Positions 56,465 to 64,000 of a DNA stretch of 64,000 bases are shown here, piece after piece (the stretch's first letter is position 1; the number at the start of each line of letters is the position of its first letter). The position numbers and the translations under genes are program-made. The notes under the pieces are model-generated. The model was given only the letters and a program-made list of their open reading frames with translations, was not told the DNA's origin and made no database searches. The stretch is taken from contig NZ_JACGWA010000001.1 of assembly GCF_014077505.1 (NCBI RefSeq), positions 992,001 through 1,056,000 on the forward strand. Direction: 5' to 3'. The stretch is from Colwellia sp. BRX10-3. GTDB lineage: Bacteria; Pseudomonadota; Gammaproteobacteria; Enterobacterales; Alteromonadaceae.

Positions 56465-58048
56465 TTACTTTTTGGGTTGTAGCTTCAAATCATGGAAATC
56501 AAAACTAAAATCTGTCGCCTTAGACACCGCCTTCATAGTAGCGTAATTAATACTGCCATCGGTGTTTAAATTAAAGTTCACATATGCATCGGCTTCCAAG
56601 GTTCTATCGTCCCAACGGACAATAAAGGTATTGTGTTGATAATGCTCCAATGTGCCATGCAGTGCAGGAGTGTGAGCAAACCGCATAACCAAATTTTCAC
56701 TCACTAAACTAATAGCAATTTCACCGTACCAATTATCAACATAGCTTTGTGCATAATTTGCCAAAGGCAAAGAAGGTGTTGAATTTTTATCGACAACTGA
56801 AGCCTCTTTGACTAAATGTGCTTTTTTCTGAGCGTTATTTTTTTGCTGTAATGCGGCGTAATGCTCAACCCAATCTTTTGCTGGGAGCTCAAGATATTCA
56901 TGCAAAATTTGTTGAGATAAAGCATTAAAGGCGAAGCCTGATTGCTGGTTGGTTAAAATCACCATAGCTAAATTTTTTTCTGGCACCATCACCACTTTTG
57001 ATACCATACCTAATATACCACCAGTATGTCGTACCACTTTTACGCCGTGGTAGTCTTTAACAAACCAGCCTAGAGCGTAAGCGTTAAAATGGGTTTTATC
57101 TTGCTCTGTTATAGCTTGTGACACTTTTAACAATGTTCGTGCTTGCCACATTTCACGACTTTGCTGTGCACTAAAAAGTCTTAAAGCTTTGTCGCCACCA
57201 ACACCATATTCACCGTGATTAAGCTGAGCTTTAAGCCATAGCGACATATCATTAACACTTGATGCTACCGAACCTGCAGATGAAAACTTCTCTAAAAAGT
57301 TACCACCAACAACATGCAACTCGCCTTCTAAAGGCACATGTGCACGAGCAACATTTTTATTAGTTACGGGAATTAAAGAAAATTTTGCTCGGGTATTTTT
57401 CATCCCTAATGGATCAAATATGCGGGTTTGAATAACTTCTTGCCAAGGCTTACCGGTTAGCTTTGCAATGACTTCGCCGGCTATAACGTACATCAAATTG
57501 TCGTAGGCAAATTCACTACGAAAACTCGACACTTGGGGTAAGTACTTTAAGCCTTTAATAATATCTTGATTGGTGTGTGTGGTTTCAGGCCAAATCATTA
57601 AGTCGCCAGCACCTAAACCTAAGCCACTGTTATGGGACAGCAAATCGATAATGGTAAATTCTCGAGTAACATAGGCATCGGGCAACTGGAATTCAGGGAT
57701 AATATCGATAACTTTAGTTTTCCAAGTTAGCTTTCCTTCATCTACTAAACTCGCTAATAATGCTGAGGTCATAGCTTTAGTATTTGAAGCGATACCGAAC
57801 AAAGTATCAGCATTTACCCTTTCTTCACTGCCCTGTTTAAGCACACCAAAACCTTTGCTTAGCACTACCTCGTCATCTTTAATAATTGCTACTGCGATGC
57901 CAGGTACTTGAAATGCCGCCATGGTTTTATGAACAGACAGCTCAATGCGTTTAATTTTATTACTTAAATTTAAGTCTTGTGCGCTTACTGAATGCAGCAT
58001 AGAAATGGCTAATACACCAACAGTAAAAATGGTATATCTAATTTTCAT
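56465..58048 (-). CDS. Serine hydrolase of the beta-lactamase class C family
   Basis: This 527-residue secreted protein has a signal peptide (1-23, ending SVSA). A class C/esterase-type domain follows with S88-N-T-K91 (GIASNTKAM), the YDN motif in EFAYDNLMYVIAGEV and HTGG in VVRHTGGILGM, then a C-terminal DUF3471-like beta domain (about 430-525). Such enzymes include D-aminopeptidases, esterases and peptidoglycan-processing hydrolases; beta-lactam resistance is not implied. I chose the ATG at 58048 because an AGGAAG ribosome site lies 7 bases before it and it begins the signal peptide; an in-frame start at 58084 is less likely. It is 50 bases after the AdoMet decarboxylase-like gene in the same direction. 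Confidence 0.85.
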   Translation of the reverse strand: MKIRYTIFTVGVLAISMLHSVSAQDLNLSNKIKRIELSVHKTMAAFQVPGIAVAIIKDDEVVLSKGFGVLKQGSEERVNADTLFGIASNTKAMTSALLASLVDEGKLTWKTKVIDIIPEFQLPDAYVTREFTIIDLLSHNSGLGLGAGDLMIWPETTHTNQDIIKGLKYLPQVSSFRSEFAYDNLMYVIAGEVIAKLTGKPWQEVIQTRIFDPLGMKNTRAKFSLIPVTNKNVARAHVPLEGELHVVGGNFLEKFSSAGSVASSVNDMSLWLKAQLNHGEYGVGGDKALRLFSAQQSREMWQARTLLKVSQAITEQDKTHFNAYALGWFVKDYHGVKVVRHTGGILGMVSKVVMVPEKNLAMVILTNQQSGFAFNALSQQILHEYLELPAKDWVEHYAALQQKNNAQKKAHLVKEASVVDKNSTPSLPLANYAQSYVDNWYGEIAISLVSENLVMRFAHTPALHGTLEHYQHNTFIVRWDDRTLEADAYVNFNLNTDGSINYATMKAVSKATDFSFDFHDLKLQPKK

Positions 58049-58098
58049 ATAACTTCCTTTATCCATCGATTTTATTATTTTCATTCATACCAATTACA

Positions 58099-59061
58099 TT
58101 AAAGTGCGTGCCGCTGCCCTTGAATATCTAGCAATTCAGCTTGACTAAAAATTGTTTGCGGCTGTATATAGTTCGCGAAACACACTAAATCATTATTGCT
58201 TAAATGTTGCTGAAAAAGTGACTTGCTAATGTATTCTTGCGGAATGTACTGTTGGGTTAACTCACTAAATTCAAACTCATTAAAGCTTAATATATCAATC
58301 GACTTAGGCGCTAATATAGTTAAAAATTCTGGTGCAAGTGCAATCAAGTTAATATTGGCTTGGATACTGACATAACTGCTATTCGCTTGCGGAGTAATGT
58401 GAATAGTTAAATATTGCATGCCCTTAATAGCATTAATTGAATAACCAAAGGGTTCGAAGACGAAATCATCCAATATAAAGCCTGCTAAAAGTCGATCTAA
58501 TTGTAAAAATTTTCGAATTTCATGTGATTTTAATCCCACCGTGGTGAGTTTTTTAGACGCTTTTTGACAAATTTGGTAAGCGATTAGCTCGTATGACTTA
58601 TCTTCACCGCTAACCTGAAAACTATTGTCTTGATGAAATATATAATTATGATGACCGTCTAATTCGCCAAAACGAAAAGCTTTACCATCGACATGTTGCC
58701 GTAAAAGAGCAATGTCATCGCCAAAGCTACTCAACTGGGCATGAGCAAAATATTCATTTTTTCTTTGATAAGTTATCTGTAAAATTTTATTCATACCCAT
58801 ATGTTGAATAAAATATTCAACCGAATGCACTAAACGGGTATTGCCACAGGTTAGAATTAATAAACGATCGTGCCAAACAAATAAACTCGATTCTGACAGT
58901 AAAAATGCTTTACAGTCATCATTTTCTATCGTCGATAATATTTTTGCATTACAACATTGCACAAGTGCCAGCCAAAAATCATCTGCAATATCATCTAACA
59001 ATGAAAGCTGCTTTACATCGATAATAATGTTAGCTTTTTTCTCTGAACCTTCAAAAAACAA
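58099..59061 (-). CDS. Eukaryotic-type S-adenosylmethionine decarboxylase
   Basis: This 320-residue protein matches the eukaryotic (class 2) AdoMet decarboxylase proenzyme, not bacterial SpeD. Seen are FFEGSEK at residues 2-8, the self-cleavage site LSESSLFV (Glu57/Ser58, giving a pyruvoyl group), TCG with Cys72, FEPFGYSIN (Phe202, Ser208) and TIHITPQ (His221), then SYVSIQANIN. These correspond to human FFEGTEK, LSESSMFV, Cys82, Phe223/Ser229, His243 and SYVSFETN as I remember them. Human Glu247 is replaced by Gln225. It would supply the aminopropyl donor for spermidine synthesis; no polyamine gene is nearby. The start is TTG with GAGGA 8 bases upstream and the in-frame stop just beyond it, which fixes the start. 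Confidence 0.85.
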   Translation of the reverse strand: MFFEGSEKKANIIIDVKQLSLLDDIADDFWLALVQCCNAKILSTIENDDCKAFLLSESSLFVWHDRLLILTCGNTRLVHSVEYFIQHMGMNKILQITYQRKNEYFAHAQLSSFGDDIALLRQHVDGKAFRFGELDGHHNYIFHQDNSFQVSGEDKSYELIAYQICQKASKKLTTVGLKSHEIRKFLQLDRLLAGFILDDFVFEPFGYSINAIKGMQYLTIHITPQANSSYVSIQANINLIALAPEFLTILAPKSIDILSFNEFEFSELTQQYIPQEYISKSLFQQHLSNNDLVCFANYIQPQTIFSQAELLDIQGQRHAL

Positions 59062-59268
59062 TAAATATGTCCTCGTTTAAATACACTTTAAGGCTGATGT
59101 TCTAGATGATGATTTAACAAATAAATACTCGTGATTAAATAAAGCATAATCAGCAATAATATCGCCGATATAAAACAGACTTAATCGATAACTAAGCTGG
59201 AAAATAAGATTTATACGTTAAAAAACGTTAACCAAACAAACAGTCAAAAAATACTGAATTTAATAATA

Positions 59269-59916
59269 TTAAGCGTTAATTTCTATGCCTAAGTTTGATA
59301 AACCTTCCTCTAACACCATAGCTTTTGCCTGTACACAACTGGCTTTGTTTTCACTGGCGGTAGTTAAAAATTCGAAGAGTTCATTTTGCGTGGCAATTTC
59401 CCATTGCATTAAGGGATGCTCTGCAATTTGTTGAGGAGAGATCACTATTTCATCTTCTTCAGGTGTTATTTCATCTTCTTCAGGTGTTATTTCATCAATT
59501 TGCTGAGCTAAGCTCAACTCAACATAGTAGCTAACACTATTTTCAGATAATTTACTGACGTTAACAAAACCATCACTTTCTGGATCTTGCATCGCTTGAA
59601 ACAATGACATCAATGCCATAGCACTATCAAGCGCCGGAAACACACCTAAAAAGTCAAAAGCATCAGGATCAGGTACTTGCTCTTCAAGTTTAGCAATTTG
59701 GGCGTCGTAATTAATCTTGCAACGATTAGCTTTATCTAACCATTGCCAAATAAGGTCTAGTTGATTTCTCAAGACCTTAAAATCACCAAACTCCACATGT
59801 TCAGCAAACATATGATAATTAGGCAACATGCGCTCAAGTAACGCTGCACTAAAGGCCACCTGTTGCCACTGACTTAATTTGTTAAAAGGGTGGTGAATTG
59901 CCACGGAGAGTCTCAT
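59269..59916 (-). CDS. DUF416 (YjaG-like) family protein
   Basis: This 215-residue cytosolic protein matches YjaG: FNKLSQWQQVAFSAALLERM, PNYHMFAEHVEFGDF, LRNQLDLIWQWLD, KINYDAQIAKLEEQVPD and FDFLGVFPALDSAMALM, in order. A 7-residue acidic insertion, DEITPEE, is duplicated near the C terminus. I prefer the ATG at 59916 (MRLSVAIHH, family-like) over a TTG at 59964. The function of the family is unknown. It is upstream of the AdoMet decarboxylase-like gene in the same direction, separated by about 205 bases. Confidence 0.85.
   Translation of the reverse strand: MRLSVAIHHPFNKLSQWQQVAFSAALLERMLPNYHMFAEHVEFGDFKVLRNQLDLIWQWLDKANRCKINYDAQIAKLEEQVPDPDAFDFLGVFPALDSAMALMSLFQAMQDPESDGFVNVSKLSENSVSYYVELSLAQQIDEITPEEDEITPEEDEIVISPQQIAEHPLMQWEIATQNELFEFLTTASENKASCVQAKAMVLEEGLSNLGIEINA
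59450..59496. repeat. 21-bp in-frame duplication in the DUF416 gene
   Basis: A 21-base unit (59450-59470 and 59471-59491) is repeated exactly, with a partial third copy. It encodes DEITPEE twice followed by DEI. It sits in an acidic linker and is probably a recent slippage or duplication. Confidence 0.9.
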
Positions 59917-60198
59917 TATCAAGGATAAAAAATAGAGAAGTATTATATACCCAAGTGACTTCAAAATGCGAGTTTCAATACACCTGAAAACGTTATGCTA
60001 TAAGCACAAATTTTTATTAATGGTTATTGCCTTACAAACAGAAAAAGCCCTGAGCATATTATTTACAAACCTCAAAAAAGGCTTTGTCATAAAGGTTTTA
60101 TACTGCGTTATTGATTGGTAGAGCTCTATCTCATTATATTTTTACTTCCAGCTAAGGCCACCATTTTTTAGGCGCTTAAGTATAACCAAATTAGCCGT

Positions 60199-62085
60199 TT
60201 ATTTAGTTAGTTTCGTTAACTGCTTTTGTGCATAGTCGAAGCGTAAACGATATTCGGTTAATTTATCTTCAAGTGCATTAATTTGTTGCTCAAGTTTTCG
60301 ATTTAACTCAGTATTTTCATCTCGAAGATACTTTATTGTTTCACGTGCTTTGTTATATTCAACTTCTTGTTTTTCTTTAGTATCTTGATGTAAAAGCCTA
60401 TATTTTTCCGTTGCTGCTCTATCGGCGGCTAACTCGGCCTCTATAACAGTTAATTGCTGTTGTTTTTCGCTCAATTCTTGGGTGATTTTATCTTTGCTTT
60501 CTTCTAACTGATAATGGGACTGCTGTAACTCAACAAATTTAGCTGACTCCGCCGATAATAGCTCTGCTTGAGTATTTAGCAGTTGAGTGAGCTCAGTCGA
60601 TGTTTTATCCGCTTGTCGCTGCAATTCAGTCAACGCAGCATTTTTATCTGCTAATTCTTGCTGATGCCCGGTCACTATTTGTTGATGATTTTCATCTTTT
60701 TTATCAATCGTTTGTTTAAATTTCAGTTGTTCACTATCAACTTGTTCTGTAAGTGAGGTAATTTGTTTTACTTGCGCTTGGTTTTTCTGCTCTAGATTAG
60801 CCAGGCTTTGTTGAGCATTTTTACCCTCAATAACGATTGCGGCTAACTCTTTGGTTAATGCAGCAATCTTCTGCGCTTGCTGCTCATTGTTATTATTGTT
60901 TTCATGCTCAGCTTGAACAAGTGATGCTTCTAACTGAATTTTTTCTTCACTTAGTAATGTTGTTACGGCTTGCTCTTTTTGAACTTGTACTTCTAATGAC
61001 TTAACCGTATCAAGTACCTGCAACTGCTGTTTGGTAACCGATGTTAGTTCGCCTTTAACATTGGCAAGCTCATTTTCAAGCGCTTGTTTGTTGCGCTCAG
61101 CATCGTGCATTTGTTTAATTATTTGCTCATTATCATCTGAGGTGCGCTGTAATATTTCGGCATTTTTTTCTTGTTCGTTAAGCCACTTGGCGTTAATTTG
61201 CTGTTTTTGAGTTTCATATTGCTGTTGAACAACTTGTTCATTTTGTTCTAATTGCTCAATAGTTTGCTCTAAAGTATTAATTTTTATTGTTAGATCATTA
61301 TTTTCGTGTGTTTTGCTTGTTATCGATTCTTGTTGTTGAACGAAAGCTGCTTGTTTCTTTTCAAGTTCTTTTTGTAAGGCGACAATTTGTTTTGTTAATT
61401 GCCCCGCTTGTTGTTGCTCATGCGTTAACTGCTCATTACTCGATAATAACTTATGCTCTTGCTCAGCTTTTAAATACTCAAGCTCACTCGACACTTGATC
61501 AAATTTAAGCTGTAAATCTGAATATTGTTGATTTTGAACCGCTAAGGTTGCGGCTTTTGCCTTGTCGTTTTTTGCTAAAGCCTCTTTTTCTGTTACTAAT
61601 GCTTTCAGCTGTTTACTTGTATTTTCTGTTTCAAAACCAAGTTCTTTTAATCGCTGTTGTTGTTCAGTATTTTCTTGGCTAAGAGTTGCCACTTGTTTAG
61701 CTAACTGTGAATTTTCAGCAAGCTTATCTTTTAAAACTTGTTCTGAATCGGTGAGTTTTGCACTATTGAGATTTTCTGCGTTGGTTAAATTTTCTTGAAG
61801 TTGTGCTAATTGGCTTTGCTGACTTGCTTGCTCTGCCTTTAATGTGGAAAGTTCAGCATTGTTATCTTCGAGGCTTTGCTTAGCCTGCTGCTGCTGAGCT
61901 TGATGTTGCTCTTCAAGTGCCGTAAAAAGTGGATGTGTGGTAATTGCTTCAGGGCTAATTTCAATATTGTCGCTGTAACTACTCAAAAGCGCGGTGATTT
62001 TATCTTCAATCTGCAAATAAATATCACCCGCTAAATTTTGGATGTTTTCTTCAATATCACTTGGTAATTTTTTCTGGACAGTCAT
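60199..62085 (-). CDS. Long coiled-coil protein of unknown function
   Basis: This 628-residue protein is soluble, with no signal peptide or membrane segment. A short N-terminal head (1-55: DIEENIQNLAGDIYLQIEDK, then ISPEAITTHPLFTALEE) is followed by an almost continuous Gln/Glu/Lys/Leu-rich coiled coil (55-625) with heptad-like spacing. It resembles filamentous or scaffold-type proteins rather than an enzyme. No family recognised. The head motif ISPEAITTHPLF resembles ISPQQIAEHPLM in the DUF416 protein encoded next to it, which may be coincidence. Same direction as DUF416, about 285 bases upstream of its start. Confidence 0.72.
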   Translation of the reverse strand: MTVQKKLPSDIEENIQNLAGDIYLQIEDKITALLSSYSDNIEISPEAITTHPLFTALEEQHQAQQQQAKQSLEDNNAELSTLKAEQASQQSQLAQLQENLTNAENLNSAKLTDSEQVLKDKLAENSQLAKQVATLSQENTEQQQRLKELGFETENTSKQLKALVTEKEALAKNDKAKAATLAVQNQQYSDLQLKFDQVSSELEYLKAEQEHKLLSSNEQLTHEQQQAGQLTKQIVALQKELEKKQAAFVQQQESITSKTHENNDLTIKINTLEQTIEQLEQNEQVVQQQYETQKQQINAKWLNEQEKNAEILQRTSDDNEQIIKQMHDAERNKQALENELANVKGELTSVTKQQLQVLDTVKSLEVQVQKEQAVTTLLSEEKIQLEASLVQAEHENNNNNEQQAQKIAALTKELAAIVIEGKNAQQSLANLEQKNQAQVKQITSLTEQVDSEQLKFKQTIDKKDENHQQIVTGHQQELADKNAALTELQRQADKTSTELTQLLNTQAELLSAESAKFVELQQSHYQLEESKDKITQELSEKQQQLTVIEAELAADRAATEKYRLLHQDTKEKQEVEYNKARETIKYLRDENTELNRKLEQQINALEDKLTEYRLRFDYAQKQLTKLTK

Positions 62086-62225
62086 ACGGTATAAATCCCT
62101 AACCCTACATCAATTAAACAACGTCAGCTAAAAATCATCCTAGCAGACGTTTAATTTATAATCATCAATTAATCCCCATCAGGCTAAATATTAACCACAA
62201 AGATTCAAAAAACTAATTACAAATC

Positions 62226-62254
62226 GAAAAAAAAGGACCTAACGGTCCTTTTTT
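62226..62254. terminator. Bidirectional terminator downstream of the SapC gene
   Basis: A 7-bp stem, AAGGACC (62233-62239) with GGTCCTT (62244-62250), flanked by an A run and a T run. It ends the SapC transcript on the - strand, so the coiled-coil gene downstream has its own promoter or depends on read-through. Confidence 0.9.
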
Positions 62255-62274
62255 ATCGGTAAATTACATAGCCA

Positions 62275-63039
62275 CTATTTTTCGGCTTCAGCCGTTACTG
62301 GTGTAAAGCGAATAGCGTTAACTTTTGCTGGTGATTCACTTTGATTACGCAATTGTGCTAGACGATTAACTTGACCTACAGAGCCTAACATCGCGTGAAT
62401 TGGAATGAATAAACCACGCTTATGGAAATCTAATACTTGCTCGTCACTTAGTGCTTGAATTTTCTTCTCGTCAATATTGTAAAGACCAACAAGCTTCTTA
62501 CTTTCACCTGAAGCAAAGTTGACATTAAGTTCAAGCTCTAACAATAAATCGTTATCAACTAACTCTTTAAGGAATTTTTCATTCATCACTTCATTATCGT
62601 ATAAGCGACCTAGTGAATCTTGCACACCTTTAAAGAATTCAGTGTCATTGCCTTCGGCGTCAAACAATTCATGTTCTTTATCTTCTCCGACAAACTTGCT
62701 ATCTAAATCAACACAAGCAGTCAGGGTTTTTTCTTTTTCAGGATCTAAACCCAGAGAAAATGGTGACATTGAAATACTTTGTGGAACATAAACCGCATTC
62801 CAAGAATCTTCTTTGTGATATAAATTTTCACCCGCTTCTAAACCTAGCATTACAACACTGCGGTAGCGCTCTGTGCCTTGATCTTTAACAATGACAATAG
62901 GGTAACTTGTTGCTGCTTGAGAATACTCAGGCGCACTGATCGGTGCAATATGTTGAGTAGATACATTTGATAAATCACGTTTCGCGGCGATTTTAATATT
63001 CTGATGAGTTTCTTTTTTAATTGGGGTAATGTTAGCCAT
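62275..63039 (-). CDS. SapC-family protein
   Basis: This 254-residue protein matches the SapC family: YPIVIVKDQGTERYRSVVML, LGLEAGENLYHKEDSWNAVY, VPQSISMSPFSLG, and LVGLYNIDEKKIQALSDEQ with LDFHKRGLFIPIHAML near the end. Members occur beside TonB receptors and S-layer-type genes; the Campylobacter name refers to S-layer export, but the role in gammaproteobacteria is unclear. No signal peptide. The gene stands alone with a good terminator. Confidence 0.8.
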   Translation of the reverse strand: MANITPIKKETHQNIKIAAKRDLSNVSTQHIAPISAPEYSQAATSYPIVIVKDQGTERYRSVVMLGLEAGENLYHKEDSWNAVYVPQSISMSPFSLGLDPEKEKTLTACVDLDSKFVGEDKEHELFDAEGNDTEFFKGVQDSLGRLYDNEVMNEKFLKELVDNDLLLELELNVNFASGESKKLVGLYNIDEKKIQALSDEQVLDFHKRGLFIPIHAMLGSVGQVNRLAQLRNQSESPAKVNAIRFTPVTAEAEK

Positions 63040-63234
63040 GAATAGGGTCTCTTTTTACTGCGTCTTTTAATCGTTATCGTTTTCGACACATGTTTTGTTG
63101 TGATAATAGTAATGGAGACACGTATTGATGCTTTCAATGGTATAATTGAAATTATCTTAAGAAAACTTTAATTAAACTTAAGCTGTTTATTAATAATAAT
63201 GAATTAAATACATTTAAAAACAGAAAGTTAACAT

Positions 63235-63546
63235 ATGAAAATTACAAAATATTTTTGTGCAGCGGTGATTATTATTAGTCCAGTTATTTGGGCTTCGCCG
63301 AAAATAACCCTAACCTTTGGTGAATCATCTAATGGTTTTGCTCGGGTAAAAATTAAAAACGAAACATTTGAGCCTTTAGCCTGTTATGTCGCCATTGACG
63401 GACATAAAGTAAAATTTCAGCTACAAGTTAAGTCGACATCACGTTGGATCACCGCTACAGACCAACGTTTTAACTACCAAAACTTTAGTACTTGGTGTGA
63501 TTATCTAGAAGTTCATCCTAAATATAGAGTCTATCAAGTTTACTAG
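63235..63546 (+). CDS. Small exported protein of unknown function
   Basis: This 103-residue protein has a signal peptide (1-20, ending VIWA). The mature part is a small beta domain of about 80 residues with two cysteines (ACYVAIDGHKVKFQL, STWCDYLEVHPK) that could form one disulfide in the periplasm. No family recognised. It is divergent from the SapC gene and isolated. Confidence 0.65.
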   Translation: MKITKYFCAAVIIISPVIWASPKITLTFGESSNGFARVKIKNETFEPLACYVAIDGHKVKFQLQVKSTSRWITATDQRFNYQNFSTWCDYLEVHPKYRVYQVY

Positions 63547-63675
63547 ACTTTATTACTGATTTTAACAATCAAAAACGCTTGAAAAATAAGAACTCACTTT
63601 GGTAAAACGGCTAGCATTTCCGGCTTACTTGTAACGACTTCATCTCAGACTAACTTTCCGCTTAATTTAAACATA

Positions 63676-63710
63676 AAAAAAAGCTCCTGAAATTATTCAG
63701 AAGCTTTTAT
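63676..63710 (-). terminator. Terminator of the GNA1162-like gene
   Basis: A near-perfect stem AGCTCCTGAA with TTCAGAAGCT (about 63682-63704; one mismatch) and a 4-base loop, with a run of eight T on the - strand. It follows the partial lipoprotein gene at the right edge by about 75 bases. Confidence 0.82.
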
Positions 63711-63784
63711 ATAGTCGAAAATACTGCTTTATTTGAGCACGTGAATAAAATAAGCCACGGTAAATTGTTTCATTTAAAATAGAT

Positions 63785-64000
63785 TTAGTTTTTCTTCTTT
63801 TCTATTTTATAAGGACCATTAAGTAAACCACGCTTAGGTGAATTAAATGCAGCAGCATTGGCCATTCGAGCAACTAGCGGTGAATTATCAGAAATTTCAC
63901 CTACGATCTGTGACACAACAGCACCGACTAATGCACCCACTAAACCGCCACCACTATTGTTGTTCGGATTATATTGCGCGCTAATCACTGAATCCCATAA
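63785..64000 (-). CDS. C-terminal part of a GNA1162/DUF799-like lipoprotein (5' end outside the window)
   Basis: The frame stays open to the right edge, so the GTG at 63988 is internal and the gene begins outside. The readable 71 residues include a Gly-rich membrane-like stretch (GGGLVGALVGAVVSQIVG) and ISDNSPLVARMANAAAF followed by RGLLNGPY. That matches, from memory, the end of GNA1162/DUF799 lipoproteins (...SDxxxxxAxxAN...LLYGPY). These occur with CsgG-like and DUF4810 genes in an outer-membrane secretion-like set; their presence outside this window could test the assignment. Confidence 0.55.
   Translation of the reverse strand, partial: LWDSVISAQYNPNNNSGGGLVGALVGAVVSQIVGEISDNSPLVARMANAAAFNSPKRGLLNGPYKIEKKKN

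Noticed and set aside
56465-58048. The class C family protein as an antibiotic-resistance beta-lactamase
   Set aside because: The motifs are shared by many esterases and peptidases, and the C-terminal extra domain and length do not fit AmpC.
63986-63988. GTG as the start of the right-edge gene
   Set aside because: The frame continues open to the window edge and the family is much longer, so the GTG is internal.

Overview
This window is a stretch of core chromosome from an AT-rich marine gammaproteobacterium, most likely Colwelliaceae (Colwellia or Thalassotalea type). The call rests on gene content and order typical of Alteromonadales: trxA-rho-ubiD-fre, rhlB-gppA, tatABC-tatD-hemB, ftsY-ftsE-ftsX near rpoH, cyaY-hemC-hemD-hemX-hemY, and lptM-lysA-dapF-DUF484-yigB-uvrD. 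Several Alteromonadales-type hypothetical families (DUF2982-, DUF3630- and SapC-like) and many c-di-GMP proteins add to it. I see no rRNA, tRNA, CRISPR array, insertion sequence or prophage.

Layout. 1-3.7 kb: end of a membrane protein, a CmpX-like MscS channel directly followed by a SigX-like ECF sigma factor, a Bax-type glucosaminidase, a LapA-domain protein and a DUF1439 protein. 3.7-8.8 kb: proB, the YihG acyltransferase, a second MscS channel, tesB and a small unknown. 8.9-14.6 kb: a c-di-GMP neighbourhood with a TPR protein carrying a degenerate GGDEF domain, a c-di-GMP-I riboswitch with its own promoter but no gene behind it, a DUF885 lipoprotein and a diguanylate cyclase. 14.6-22.3 kb: DUF523, a small unknown, a c-type cytochrome, recQ, rarD, uvrD and yigB. 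22.3-30.4 kb: DUF484, dapF, lysA and lptM facing cyaY and the heme genes hemCDXY, then arfA with a hairpin over its stop codon. 30.6-40.4 kb: DUF2982, an RlmI-like methyltransferase, fre, ubiD, rho, trxA, rhlB and gppA. 40.5-46.8 kb: hemB and a membrane diguanylate cyclase in one tight operon with tatD and tatABC, then an outer-membrane-like unknown. 46.8-56.3 kb: a GAF-GAF-GGDEF-EAL protein, a TonB-receptor remnant, rpoH, an EAL-HDOD protein, ftsXEY and rsmD. 56.4-64 kb: a serine hydrolase, a eukaryotic-type S-adenosylmethionine decarboxylase, a YjaG-type protein, a long coiled-coil protein, a SapC protein, a small secreted protein and the end of a GNA1162-like lipoprotein.

The genes share two themes. 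One is housekeeping: heme and lysine synthesis, ubiquinone, transcription termination, RNA decay, Tat export, cell division and targeting, and DNA repair. The other is c-di-GMP signalling: three intact GGDEF proteins (one also with EAL), an EAL-HDOD protein, a pseudo-GGDEF protein and a riboswitch. The observations most worth following up are the orphan riboswitch with its 13-bp competing stem and short ORF, the eukaryotic-type AdoMet decarboxylase, the arfA non-stop hairpin and the CmpX/SigX-like pair. All family calls come from reading the sequence and from remembered family features; no database search was run.
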